Source of the DNA: Cheiracanthium punctorium
Taxonomy: Eukaryota > Arthropoda > Arachnida > Araneae > Cheiracanthiidae
Direction: 5' to 3'
DNA: 64,000 nucleotides
Assembly (NCBI GenBank): GCA_038373885.1
Contig: JAWZYV010015848.1
Coordinates: 186,001-250,000, forward strand
Positions within the stretch are counted from its first letter, which is position 1. The number at the start of each line of letters is the position of its first letter. The notes under the pieces are model-generated. The model saw only the letters and a list, made by a program, of their open reading frames with translations, made no database searches and had not been told where the DNA came from. The position numbers and the translations under genes were made by a program. Below are positions 23,810 through 36,625 of the stretch, piece by piece.

Positions 23810-26800
23810 CTTTCTCTAGTTCTTTGTTTTAGCAATTGTATATATATGTAGATGGATTGATTAGATCGATGATAGATACATAAGAAAAAAACTAAGAAGC
23901 AAATTCGGCAGATACAGAAATATGATTGAAAAGAACAAATAAACATATAGCAGTGAATGACGCAGTTCAATGCCTATTCCCATAAAAAGACAATTACTAC
24001 AAGAGGCATATTGGACAAATATTCCTTATTGTAAAAAAAGCAACATAACTTTAAAAATGCATTATAATAGTGAAAGAAAAAATCTAAACAGAAATGTTAA
24101 TAATAGTACAATGTCTCTTATAAAAAAAACTGTTATATTAAACTAATGTAAAGAAATAATAATATAATGTTAACATATTGCTATATTATAACCCACAATG
24201 TAATACACTAAATGCAGCCAATAAAAACTGTATAGTGTATAAAAGATAAAAACAAAGAAAAGAATAAGGTAAAATATTTAAAATATCAAAAATTGTATTT
24301 AAAAATAAAATATGTATTAAAAATATATTAAGATAATATTAATATTAAGACTGCTTGACTAATGCGTTTAAATGCCATACCCATTTAAGTGGACTTGGTT
24401 AAAGATTATTTCAGAATGCCTCGTACATAATTAATGACAGGTAGATTTGAGGGTGAAAACGATTTTGAATAAAAATCCAGCTTTTCGTCATGACTCTTCT
24501 CATTGTGTAAACTTGTCTTTTAATTCTCTTATTCCGTTCTATCTTTGAAAACATGCACCGCCTTATGTTCCCTTTCTGTCTCCAACGTTGTTTGCCGAAG
24601 TTGATTTTATGGAGATCGCCTTCTTGTCCAGCTCACATACAGTGACTGCGCGGAGCGTTCAAAGTCAACAAATAAAGAATGCTTCGAACAAGAAGGGAAT
24701 CTTCACAGTTGCTCTTTTGTTACCATAGTATCAAACATATTAAAGCACGAAACTGCAAGACCGCGCTCAACAATTACATGAAAGAGAGTAAGACCACATA
24801 AATTATAAAGAGTTGCTATTCTTAAAAGTATTTTTTAAAGCAAACATATACAAAAAAAATGTCGGTAGAAGAGTTTTTTACTGCTCTAATTATCAAATCT
24901 TTTGTAGCAATCATCGTTTCTTAAAAGCCATTTCCATGAAGATAGATTGTAACACCACTGTTATAAATGAACAATATTTGAGTATATTCTCGCAGCATGA
25001 AATACTATTGAACCTGGAGTTTTAACCCTCTGAATGTCTTGGGAATGGGCAAATAATGAGAAGTTGTTTTCACGGTCAATTTTTTCTGTAGCTTTAAAAT
25101 AATAAAAATGAAAGAAATTTTGGTGGTAAGATTTGTAATTAGAAATAAAAGCTATTAATGTTATTACGAGCTTTAAAATTAAAATATATTTTATGATACC
25201 TGTGTGTTTTTAATAATATAAATTGTAGGTACATTGCAGGGAAAACTGGAACTGAATGAAAGGAATTTTACGTCAGAGCCGTTTGAAGGGTCAAAATGTA
25301 TTTTGGTTGTGCGTATGACTAAAAAAATAAGTAATTCTTAATTAAACTTAAAATGAAATTTCAAATTGGATAACGATAGCAATGAGGAAATGGATTACCA
25401 TCATTAACCGTTTGTATCTCAACAACTGAAATTAAAAAAAAAACATTTTATTGCAATGTGCAGAAACAGATTATAAACACACTGAAAGTTTTTATTTTCC
25501 AGTTTAGTCATTCATATAAATTTTACTGACCAAAATGTGTTTGTTGCGGAGTTCAAAAAACCATTATTTTCATTTCTGTATTGGAAAATGTAGCTGTAGT
25601 GTACCAAAAGTGTTTCTGAATAGTTTGTTTTCTTTTTAAGTTGGGAATTTTTTAAATAATCATTAACATTCTTGTAAGGTTGACCTGCGGAAAAACATTA
25701 TAAATGTTGCAATAACCAATAGTGCGAGTGTTGAAGGACAAAAATCAATTTTACGTTACGATATTAATGAAATATAAAAACTTTCAGGTTATTTAAAAAA
25801 TATTATTTTAGGTTCTCGCATTTCTGGAAAAATTCATTCAAATATTTTTTAATACACTATGATTAATTTATACAGCGTTAATTTGTACGTTGCAGATCTG
25901 AAACACGATAATGTAAAGGGTTGATTAATGTAACAGTGTACATAATTGTGTGTGTCTACCTGCGTATTTATGTATAAGAAGTAAATAATGTAGTTTGTCA
26001 AAAATTTTTAATTCTGTTTGAAAGTCGAGAGCCAAAGCATAAAGAAATATTTTCATCCTTATTTGTTTATTTATTTATCTTAAGCATACTTATCCAATGA
26101 ATCATCTCTACAGCAATATATACCTATGAATGGAGGGGGTTGCTCCTATTTCATGCTCAATCGGTCTGCATCTGCTAACAGATTCCGATTTCATCACGGA
26201 TAACTGCAGAAATCGTGTTAAATATAACAAATCTCAAAAATTTTGAAATTCGAGTTTAATGTTAGCACTACACATCACATCGTGGTATCACCTAAATTTC
26301 TGGGTTTTGGTGTATGTCTTAGCTATTTTAAGTTCTCCGTCCGACTGAGGTTGAACAAATTAGAAACAAAGTGAACTTTTACGATACCAAAATTTTCACT
26401 GACGTAAAACCTTCGTCTAAATCCATTGGCTAAATCCCTAATTTAAAAAAAAAAGTTAAGAAATTGTTAAAAGATAATGCTCTAACAAAGACGAAAAGGA
26501 TGTAAAATAAAGAGAAAAAATATAATTGTACAACTACGCGTTCTATCGCTTTTTTTTATTATTAAAGTACACCAATACCTACAAAAATAGCAGATAAAAT
26601 TTTAATTTGCTATAATTAGTATTTAGTAGCTGCTCAGTTGAAAGAGTAATTACACACACACACAAAACATATAAATTGGTTGCTTTTAAATACTCAAAGG
26701 ATTCCAAATGCGTCAGAAAACGCTCATTATCGAAACAAACAACAAATTATTTAAAGCAATTTGCATCAAAAAATAATTGCATAATTTGTTTAAATTTTCG

Positions 26801-26915
26801 TTTTGATACTTGTCACTGCCTTATTCACATTTTTTTTTCCCTGAAAAAATCCCAAAAGAGACAGAACGCGGACTAAGATTCCTAAGAGAGTGCCGAAGCT
26901 TTTCTAATAAAACTT
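23810..26915. other. No gene recognised
   Basis: AT-rich sequence. A GC-richer patch at about 24590-24720 has no readable protein in any frame. Confidence 0.45.
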
Positions 26916-26917
26916 AC

Positions 26918-26991
26918 CTCGCTGCATAATAAAAGCTGGCATCCAGTACTTCACTTAACGCAGAATCGGCATTAAGCCTATTCCTAACCCC
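26918..26991 (-). CDS. Candidate internal exon, minus strand
   Basis: Read on the minus strand, a 74-nt open segment (GVRNRLNADSALSEVLDASF then YYAAR) ends exactly at a consensus donor, GCGAG then GTAAGTTT. An acceptor TTGCTCAG precedes it at 26992-26999, although the pyrimidine tract is poor. Composition is less AT-rich than its surroundings. I could not find neighbouring exons and do not recognise the protein. Confidence 0.25.
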
Positions 26992-26999
26992 CTGAGCAA

Positions 27000-29906
27000 T
27001 TCTTGAGTCAAATTAAATTCTAAGTGTGGGCGACAACCGGGGACAAAATGTTCTAAAATGTTTGTATTTTTCCTAATGGAATTCATTTCACTGCCGCCTT
27101 TTCAAATACGTTGCGAGGGGGGGAAAAAGAAAGAAAGAAAGCCCCACAAAAAAAATTAATCAAGCATCAGTAATAAAGAACAAATTTTTGCACAAAAATG
27201 TGGATGATTTAAAAAAAAGAGAGAGAGAAGAACAGGAAAAGAAAGAAAGAGGCATATGCGTCTGAACATCTCTCTCCTGTGCAATATTTCCTTTCCTTCT
27301 TTTTTGTTTTTTCTTCCAGTATTTTCTATTCCTAGTGCAAATGAACAAAAACATATTCGTCTCTTATGTCGGAATACGGCACACGGCAAATAAAGGAATA
27401 ATTTCTCAACGAATAATTAACTTTGAAAAGTTTGATTTTGAAAAATGGGGACCGGTTATAAATTATTATTTGTCGGTGGAGATCCTGATTTCGCACCAAA
27501 TGTAAAGGACAGCGTGTATTCGTTTAAAAAAAAATTAATCGTAACGAATAAAAAAAAAGAAAACTTTCTAGGTTTTTCAGTTTTGGTCATGATGTTGTAA
27601 TTAGTTGGAGAGTTACTGTTCACGTTGAAAATTGGATAGTCCGGAACAATTATGTCGTGAGTTAAGTGTTGAGTCATCCCAGAAGAAATTTAGGTACAGT
27701 ACAAACGAAAAAGCAGATATCGCATGTATTTGTGTTGAAAAGTGTTACACAGATCTAAGAAATGAAATGTGTAGACGCAAAATCCACACAGTTTATAAAA
27801 TCAAAATTTCTGTTTGTTTAATATTGAAATAGATTGTGCTATTCAATACAAATGTGCAAGAATTGACAGGACAGATTTTCTTTTGTCTCGCAACCATCCC
27901 TAGTTAATACCAGCTTCATCCGAGATGCACTAATATGAGCTTCTGATCACAATAACACTCGTTTCATGCTACGCAATGGAAAGATAATACAGTGTCCGAA
28001 TTTAAAGTTACAAAAATGCCGACAATTATCTGGAAGATGGGGGTATTCACCATATCATGGGGCAAGCGATATGGGAATTACTGCAGCCCTATGGGCCACT
28101 TGTGTGATCCTCTTGGAAGAGCCATTGCCTGTCGACAAGGCCTGTAAGCATCCTTCAGGTTTTAAGATCAGTAGTTTTGTAAGAATGGGAATTACTGCCA
28201 CAATCCTTGATCAACAGCCTTTCAACAGTGCGAATGCTCAATAGGACGCTTGTACAGATATACAAGATGAACACACCTCTTATTACACGAAGAAATAAAG
28301 TTATGAGAGATCCTATTTTGCCAAATGTTGCTCGCATTTCCATGCAAGCTTACGTTAAACCACAATTCAAATACTTTTTTTACCACTGTAGTAGTACACC
28401 GCATTCCCATGCATTTATCCTTTACTTTATGTCGAAAAATCTCATTTTTTAATGTTTGTATCCTTAATTTTGTACACTAGGGTATATTTATGGCACCATA
28501 TTATTACCCTTTACTCTGCCTTAGGTTATTCTCTTCTTTCTAGCCAAATGATTCACACAGGAAACTTAAGATCACAAATTGACAGTTGGAACTCTTCAAT
28601 CATTTAGGAGAGGGTTGCATCCACTCAGATTAGGCTCCAAATTCTTGATCCAGATTCAATTAAATACCAGAAGAGAGGTATTCTCAAACTCAGATGTAGG
28701 CAAAAAAGCTTAACATTTTTGCTGTTTAAGGAAAGCATATAGGGTAGGAAACTTTTTGCTTTCCAGCGTACGTTTACAGTATCAAATAACGCTAATATGA
28801 TAGTTTTTAAAGTCTTAAGAGATGTTATTTGGAAAACACAAAATGTAATTAAACTAAAGCATAGAATTATTTAGAAGTAAATTTAAAATCAAACAAATCA
28901 TTTCTTTCTTTCGGCTATTATTTAATAATGCAATCCATAGTCCTGGGCGTTTCAAAGCCTTAAAAATGTGCACTAAAGTGTCTGAGCAGTGCAAAGGATA
29001 TTTCATGAAAAGCAATTACTATGCATATTCAAATGTATATATATTCATATAAAAATATAGACATACGTTCAAAAATATCATTAGCTTATTTATATTTTTA
29101 ACTTTCGTGATGCATTAGGCGCTATAGCTTCTTTTTAAACTAAACTTTCATTTTACGAAAATTAAATTATTTATCTATATCCTGGTATACCTACCAAAGT
29201 TGCATTCAAATTATGTGAATTTTACTACCAAGAAAATACTTACATGTATTCTTAAACCAATCTTATTAGTATCACGCAAAATAAAAACGAGTTATATTTC
29301 CGATTACATATGAAAATATAAAAACAGTTACGTTAATTGTACGGTTCTTATAAATAAATGTTAAAATTATAAGCAATCTAATTTATTTTTATACGAAATA
29401 TAGAATAGTTATATTTACTTAGTACCTATTTAATAATATTTACAATACAATACTATTTTACTTCCATCAAAACATTTATCATTTTCTTATTTCTTGCGAG
29501 TGGGAAATTATTGTTATTTCAAATATACACACTGCGCTGATTTGTTTATGTATTTCAGAAAATGTTTCTAAAACTTTGAAGCGATCGTGTTGTCACATAT
29601 TTTATATCATTTAATATAAATGAAATAAACAATTTTCTAATTGAAATGAATTTACAGCTAACATTTGCTTTTACAGTTTCATCAGAATTTCAAATAAACT
29701 ATTCATATTTTAAGCTAAACATTTTATAGCTTAGTTGCAAAATTTTCCCAGTTTTTAAGAAATGAACTCTTTAGCATAGAAAACAAGCAACACACATCTC
29801 AATACAGTTATGTTTTCGAAGAAACTCCATGTAATCACTCTTTGTTTTGATTTTCAGGTAACTTATTCTTATGTGAGAATAAATATACATTACCTATTTT
29901 ATATCA
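27000..29906. other. No gene recognised
   Basis: Contains a purine-rich stretch with AAAGAAAGAAAG near 27129 and a GC-richer patch at about 28040-28170. In that patch ATGGGAATTACTGC occurs twice (28071, 28184). No convincing exon. Confidence 0.45.
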
Positions 29907-29910
29907 TTAA

Positions 29911-30319
29911 CCCTTTAACGCGCAGTGTTCCCGCTCTGTTAACACCAAACTCTGACGTTTTGACTGTTGCCAGTCACGAAGAATAGATTTAATTTCTATA
30001 AAAATAGTTGCGGGTGACATTGCTCCACGAGAATCCTTTACTTTTTAGTACGTCATTTCCCGTAAAAAAATTTGACGCGATTATTTTTAACAGCACTGGC
30101 ATCTGCTGAAAAATGGAATAATGCGAGAACAACTGGATAGATTGCCCAATGCTGAAAAAAGGGCTGCCGTTGCCATCGCTCGACTTGACTACCAGCAAGA
30201 AGGCGGACGATCGAAACGTTCATCGCGTGCCACAGACCTAGAGATTCTTTTTTGACGCAGCTGGCTGTGCCGCACAGCCAGCTGCATTCAGCATTGGGAA
30301 AGGATTGCGCCTCAAAGGG
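29911..30319 (+). mobile_element. piggyBac-like MITE, copy A
   Basis: Flanked by TTAA at 29907-29910 and 30320-30323. It starts CCCTTTAACGCGCAGTGTTC and ends GCGCCTCAAAGGG. A second copy lies at 50976-51376 on the opposite strand. The outer 230 bp match well between copies. The segment from 30145 to 30298 is bounded by CCCAATGCTGA and TCAGCATTGGG and has the opposite orientation in the other copy. Next to the right boundary lies a palindrome, GCAGCTGGCTGTGC facing GCACAGCCAGCTGC (30258-30285), that the other copy lacks. No coding capacity. Confidence 0.8.
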
Positions 30320-30383
30320 TTAAAAGTAAACTTATAGTCCATAGTCCAAACTAAAAGTACAAACTTATAGTAGACTTATAGTC

Positions 30384-31148
30384 CAGTGATACCCAACGGG
30401 TTCCAGGTCGACCACTTGGGGATTATGAAACTTTTAAAGGAGTCTATTGGGGGTCGATGATAATTTTTCTGTTTTGAATTTTTTATTTAATTTTTAGGGA
30501 ATATAATTGATCGATAACAATATCCGTTTTGTTATCTATAAATAGTATACAAATTTTCATTTGCGGTGTAATTCACATATCTAAAGCCGACGCTTTTCTG
30601 CAATTTCTGCTGGAAGTTGTACAATATGGTTAATGACACTCTCGCAAAATATCAGTAATACGTTTTACGCCTTGCATTTTACGGCTACAATTTTTAACAT
30701 TATTGTGATCAAGATGTCTTTTGTTAATAAATCGGTGAAGCTGAACAACTTTGTAATTCACTTATTTCCCGTACCTCGAACCATTTTTAAGATCAGAACG
30801 CTAACTCCAAATTTAGCCAACCAGGTGGTGTTGTAAGCGGTTTTTTTTTTTCCGTAGCGCATGACAACCTTACTATACTTAGACCACACTTTTATGACTA
30901 CAGCTCTTAAAATTGAGAAATGATTACAGCGACAACGGACTTTAGCGGACATACTGCATGTGCTACAGTTACATACAATTCTGTAATATTGAAAGTGGTT
31001 TAGTAAAATGTAGTTTTTTTTAGTTACTGAACTCTCCTTCAGCTTAATGCATGATGATTTTGTTAAGTATTAAAAAAATTAGGGGGGGGGTGTCTATTGA
31101 AAAAAATCTTTTAAGGTGTCTAAATAGTAAAAATTTTGGGAACCCCAG
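30384..31148. mobile_element. hAT-like non-autonomous element
   Basis: The left end is CAGTGATACCCAACGGGTTC and the right end is TTTTGGGAACCCCAG, a CAG/CTG-ended imperfect inverted repeat of the type common in hAT elements. The flanks TTATAGTC (30376-30383) and ATATAGTC (31149-31156) are an 8-bp target duplication with one mismatch, the expected hAT length. The 765-bp interior has a G-run near 31082 and no transposase frame. Confidence 0.75.
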
Positions 31149-31375
31149 ATATAGTCGGTACTTAGATTGGTGGTTCGAGCATCTGTCTGGTTTTCTGCTG
31201 TTTTAGTGAATACGTAAATTCTACTTTTAAGGCCATTCTTTAAGTGTTTAATAAGATATAATACATAAATCGATTTAGGTGATAAAATGAAGCAAAAGGG
31301 CTGAGTTGGTTTCCATTCCCACGCAGAATCACAAAATAACTGTTTTAATTTTTAGAAAGTAACTTGTTAAAATTA

Positions 31376-31878
31376 CAGTCGAGTCTCAATAGTTCGCGTC
31401 TTCTATAAATCCGAGTTAGGAAAAAACTCAATTTAGCTCCCAAAAAATAACCAACACATACAAAACACGTCAAAGAATTATTTCGCACCACAAAATTCAA
31501 ATACCTGACGCAAACCAGAAGCCACTTCAGAAATCCCCCTCCCAAAGAAAATGGGTGTACTCTTTCTATAGATGCCCTCATAGACATTTCTGTGCAGTGT
31601 TCAGATGCTGCTTTGGAGATGGCGCGATACTGCTGTACGAAAGCGGGTCAACGTGATAATACAAAAAACAATCGACTATTATTTTCCTATATAATTAACC
31701 TGTTCTCATCAGTAATGTAATATGTAAGTACAATTTTCATTTAAATATGCAGTCAATTACAAAAATTGTTTTATTTCCATTTATTTGTTTATTAACTTTC
31801 AGGATTTCGATCATTCGACTTTTCGATAGCTCGAGACAAGTCCGGTCCCTCCCTCCTCGAATTATCGAGACTCTACTG
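31376..31878. mobile_element. Tigger/pogo-like MITE
   Basis: The left end is TA then CAGTCGAGTCTCAATAGTTC. The right end, read inverted, is TA then CAGTAGAGTCTCGATAATTC. TA sits at 31374-31375 and 31879-31880. The terminal repeat extends about 25 bp, and secondary motifs (CGAGCTATCGAAAAGTCGAA near the right end) are typical of this superfamily. It is 503 bp with no transposase. Confidence 0.8.
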
Positions 31879-32188
31879 TAAATAAATGAGCGCACTGTTT
31901 AGAAATAAGAGGGTGAAGTCCTACCCTTTGAAAAAACATCACTGCACTTCTCACAGAAAGGCAAATCAGAACGTACGTTTATGATAGACCCGAAACTTTT
32001 GCGGATTGTCTCATGCGGAGACGTATGCACGTCATATGTTGCGGACATGACATAATCATGTCATGTCAAAGAAGAAGGCTCATTCTTGTCTCGCGTCTCG
32101 TCTATCTCTATATTTGCCTTTGTACCATTTCGTCCACCTCTGCAATATTTAAATAATTCTTTTATTGTAAGCCTGTTTAATTTATATA

Positions 32189-32628
32189 CAGGGTGAATCT
32201 AAACTCTAGGGCAAAACTTTAAGGGGTGATAGGGCACACAATGAGGAATCGTAATCACTTTCCAATCTGGAGTGAAGCGCAGTTTTGACTTACCGGTAAT
32301 AATCACTTTTGGAAAAGCATTAAAGTGTCCGTCTAATTTCTTAACCAAGTTTCACAAGCAATAGGCTCGTCTCCGAAAATTTCGTCCATGAAATAAAATA
32401 AACTTTTTAAACTATCCATTTTAGTCTTCTGTTTTCGGAGAAAAATACATTAGTTTCTAACGAACAAGGGTCGGCAAGTGCACTGTTGTTTCAGCACTTT
32501 TTCCGAAGTGATTATTAACAGCTAAACGAAGAAGACGTTGCCGACCCCATATTGCCATGTGATTCTGATTCCTTATTATGTGCCCTATCACCCCATAAAG
32601 TTTTGCCCAAGAGTTTAGATTCACCCTG
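32189..32628. mobile_element. TA-flanked MITE with 50-bp terminal repeats
   Basis: The left end is TA then CAGGGTGAATCTAAACTCTA. The right end is its near-perfect inverse, ending AGTTTAGATTCACCCTG then TA. The repeat continues through GGGCAAAACTTTA and GGGGTGATAGGGCACA, about 50 bp in all with few mismatches, so it is fairly young. No gene is in the 440 bp. A TA target duplication fits the Tc1/mariner group, but the family is not identified. Confidence 0.8.
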
Positions 32629-32639
32629 TATACATATAT

Positions 32640-34400
32640 ATTTGTATATTTTATGTGTATATGTTTAGATAGATCGATATATACAGAGAGATAGAAAGAT
32701 TCACAGATAAATCAACATACAGACAAGCATGTATATTGATGATAGATATACAAGGGGCTCATAACTAAATTTTCCCTATTGAAGTTGCGTACAACACAAA
32801 ATGCTGGTCAGAATTCAACCAGTTTCACTAAAACCTTAAAAAGACCATGGGAAAGAGAGTTGCTTGGAAAAAAATTAGCGCAAAAAATCACCACGTTGGC
32901 GTCTTACAGTGTACAATTGTTGATATTCAAATTCTCCTTCCGCGCAGAGGTAGTTACCATGTAAGTCGCAAACGCATCTTTGTTTTCTTTGCTAGATTGG
33001 TTATTTGTCTGTTTTATTCGTAATGAAGCTTTGAAAAATTCATTAATAAAGATGCGTGATTATATCGGAAAACCATCATGTATACTAAATCACACGCTAA
33101 CACACTCTTAGCGCTTTATGTAAGAGTATATAAACAAGTAGCAGATTTTAAAATTCAAATTTAAGATTTTTTTCTGTTTACACTTGTATACAGCCCCTAC
33201 AAGACTATAAACGCATCGATGATGACAAAAAAAAGCTGTTTACTTTTAACTTTAATTACCAGAGATTTTGCGAATGATCTGATATGAACTCTGTCGCTTT
33301 ATTTTTGGAGGAGGTTTTAAACGCGCGGAAGTAGGAATATACATTCACTTCTTCACCGCCATGAAGAACAAATTAAAATTCTCGATATGAAAAAAATAAA
33401 TTTAATTGCGTTTAAAATCTATCTCTCCGGAAGATTTTGAGATGGAATTCTTTTCATTAGCAAAAGATACATTAGCAGATATAGTAAATCTCTTTTTCAG
33501 GATTCAGGTTATGCGTTTAACGTGGATTTTGAAAGGTGAACGAAACTTGAAATATTAACTCAAAGAAAATCGAAATATTTTCTTTACTTATATTTTAAGA
33601 AAAACCCTATCACAACGTTTTCCTATCATAAACTGTCTACTGGGTTTTCCATCTGAAATGAATAAATAACATTGCATTTCTGGTATCTTCATAATTACTC
33701 TGATTTAGCGTTCGGTTTTTTTTTTCTTTTTTTTTCTTTTTTTCTTTTGAGGAATCCAGATTAGTTATTTTAAACTACTGCTTCTTGAAATCTGATTTAT
33801 CTACATTTAATAAGAGCGTCTAAGGAATGATAAGTTTTGCATTTGTAATATGTAAAAGAAAATTATAAGTTTTACCCTCTAAGATCAATAAATAATGATC
33901 CGCTGGGTTGTAGTTAAAATACTTGACCTACAATTTCGGTTTTTCTTGTTATTTTAAAATGAGATCTAGTTTACTACTTATTTTTGTACTTGAACAGATA
34001 ATATCAATAAAATTATAGTAGTATTTCATTGAATTTGGTAATTGGATATGGTAGAATAATTTTTCAATTACAAATCGAGCAGTGAAATTATAATTGACCC
34101 ATTAAATTATAGGATGAAAACTTATAGGATAAATAATATTTTTTCATGGTTAATTTTTTTGGTGGTGATAGCAAAAAATGCTGTCATACTTTCCATTGTC
34201 ACAAGTTTGCTTTATTTTATAAATTTAATTGATTTTCTAGAAGGTAGTAATCAAATCTGCGATACCGAAAATCAAATGTGTGCACAAAATCAGTAATACC
34301 GAAAAGATTATTTAGAAGTTCTAGCAATCACATGCCTTTTCAGTGCATTAGAATTATAAGGTTTACAATCGTCTCTTGGGTATAAACATTGCAAGATAAA
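32640..34400. other. No gene recognised
   Basis: AT-rich sequence with TATAT and GATAGATA-like runs just after the MITE and a T-rich run near 33715-33750. The small frames seen here have no motif. Confidence 0.45.
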
Positions 34401-34649
34401 TACTTAACATTTTTACTTCCTTGTACGGAGTTTAAGGAAGTAATGTGATCCCGAAAAATTTTGGGGGGCCGAATTTCGAAGAAAAAACCAATTTTGACTA
34501 CCTCTAAATTTAATTTTAAGCTTTTTTTCGATGCATCTCATCGTACGCTAGCATGCACGATCATATAAATGCATCTGCAACTCATTTTGACCAACGGCGA
34601 GTCTATTTTGACCAGTTTTTCCATGCCATCTGTACGTACGTACGTATGT

Positions 34650-35915
34650 AACTCGCATATCTCAAAAACTATTGTTCGTAGAATGTTGAAATTTATATTT
34701 AGAATTGTTGTGACATCTAATTGTGCACCTCCCCTTTCGGCCCCATTCGACTGGATAGTTTATCTCCTGGGCCGCCCAAAAGGTTCTAAATACGTTACCC
34801 TCTATGGGCCGAAATTCATTAAACTCGCATATCTCAAAAACTATTGGACGTAGAATGTTGAAACTTTATATTTAGGAATGTGGTAACATCTAGTTGTGCA
34901 CCTCCCTTTTTGGTTCCATTCGACTGGATAGTTTATATACAGGGCCTCCAAAAAGATTCTAAATACATTATATGTATCACATTATATGTATTTTAGAGGT
35001 ATTAGTCTATTTCAAACGACTCAAAAGTGATATATGCTGTTAAGATTTACAAAATGAATTTCTCCATCTAAACAAGTGTCTTTATCATTTATAGTTCTGC
35101 TACAGGGACACTCAAAAGATTTCCAATACAATAACGGTCAATGGCAGATTTTGGGACATTCATCCATTTCAAGCACAATATCGCCCTACCATATATTAGT
35201 AATGGTCCGACCACGGTCACGTGCCTTCTTCAAGAATTACGCCAGATGTTGCCAAGCTTGGCGACTTTTGGTGTATGTGTGTATGTATTTAACTCTCAAA
35301 TCTCAAAAACTATTAGTCGTAGAATGTTATAATTCCATATATACGATTGTTGTAACATCTATTTGTGCTTCTTAATGTTTGGTTCCAATCTACTGGAGTG
35401 TTTATTTACAGGACCACCCAAAAGAACTTCAAACATTAATGTCTATGGACATCTTCAATATATTAAATCTGTAAACAGTCATTGTTTGGTCCATGCACAA
35501 AATGTCGCCATTTATCGTCGACCTTTGGAAAGTTTTACCGCAATCTCGCCAAATTTGGCGATGGGCAATCATTTGGTCAATGCCCAAAATGTCACCATTT
35601 GCGATTGTCCTGGACGAGTTTTGGCGATCTATCGCCAAATTTGGTGATAATCACTCATTGTTTGTTCCTTGCCAAAAATCTCGCCATTTCGACCTTGGCG
35701 AGTTTTGCCGAAATATCGCCAAATTTGGCACCAAAAATTATTTCGTATTTTGCATAACTCTAACTCTTTTACCCGTAAAACTTTGAATTTTTGTATTTAG
35801 AACTGTTGTAACATCTAACTGTGCATCTCTTTTTTGATTGCAATCGACTGGGTAATTTATTTCTACAGTCAGTCAAATGACTTAAAATACATTAAGGTGT
35901 ATGGACACATTCGGT
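34650..35915. repeat. Degenerate tandem repeats, phrase AACTCGCATATCTCAAAAAC
   Basis: The phrase starts at 34650, 34822, 35291 and, badly decayed, at 35756. Each is followed by a run such as GTTGTAACATCTAATTGTGC, then TTCCATTCGACTGGATAGTT and a (G/C)CCGCCCAAAA-like end. Spacings are 172, 469 and 465 bp, so units one and two are adjacent and the others are separated by a second repeat type. None codes. Confidence 0.75.
35465..35740. repeat. Three tandem units of about 85 bp with palindrome CGCCAAATTTGGCG
   Basis: The palindrome occurs at 35547-35560, 35633-35646 (one change) and 35717-35730 (one change), 86 and 84 bp apart. Between copies come variants of TGCCCAAAATGTCACCATTT. A related unit lies near 35920-36005 and a weaker one near 35140-35270. 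Confidence 0.8.
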
Positions 35916-36555
35916 CAATGACTACTTTGGCTATCCTCAAAATCTCGCAAACTTATCTCAAGCTTGTCGGTTTTATGCGAAATATCGCCCAATTAAGTGC
36001 CAAAAACCAATAGTTCAAACTGAATCCAGCTTAGCGATATCTCAAATATTTAGCTTAAAATCGCTAAACCTTAGTATTACTGCAATATTTTATCTCTCAA
36101 ATAAAATAAGTTTAGATGAAGTGGGCCGAAAATATTCTTTATTTAATAGACATACAAGGAAGTCATGTGTTGTCCACATCAGACATCAGATTTTTTTTTA
36201 TGAAATATGAAGTGAAAAACTTTTTTTTACTACATTCATTGTAGACAGTACTGAAAGTTTATGTGTGTGTAAGTTAGCTTCTAATGTTTTAATTGTGATA
36301 TTCAAATCGATATAAATGTTCAGATGAATTAATCCAAAATTTTGCAAATACGTATATATATATATGTGTGTATGTGTGTGTCCACACCTGGAGAACGATA
36401 AAGTGCAGAGGAATCAGATCTCTACTTGTCTGTTTTAATGACGCCATGAAACACTGGAAATATAAGTATTTAACTTAGTGTCACATCAAAACATATTATT
36501 ATTTTAAAAAGCTATGGCACATTCAATAATTTTGCCAGGAACGAATGTCAAATAT

Positions 36556-36556
<1 letters not shown>

Positions 36557-36594
<38 letters not shown>
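36557..36594. repeat. (AAT)n microsatellite
   Basis: About 12 AAT units, uninterrupted. Confidence 0.95.
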
Positions 36595-36597
<3 letters not shown>

Positions 36598-36625
36598 TAG
36601 TGGCTCTAATAATTTGGATAGAGAC

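Larger units (their letters stand above)
34415..36163. mobile_element. 1.75-kb repeat-rich element with short terminal repeats
   Basis: It begins ACTTCCTTGTA (34415-34425) and ends with the exact inverse TACAAGGAAGT (36153-36163). The first 250 bp hold conserved-looking phrases such as GGAAGTAATGTGATCCCGAA. The interior is a set of degenerate tandem repeats described separately. No transposase is present and no target duplication is visible. The matched ends suggest a mobile unit, but the class is unknown. Overlapping 60-100-codon frames arise from the repeats. Confidence 0.5.

Noticed and set aside
30633..30836. Short plus-strand frame in the hAT-like element as a transposase relic
   Set aside because: It contains none of the hAT catalytic or dimerisation motifs.
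35363..35786. Overlapping 90-100-codon frames in three registers
   Set aside because: They come from the 85-bp tandem repeats, which happen to lack stops.
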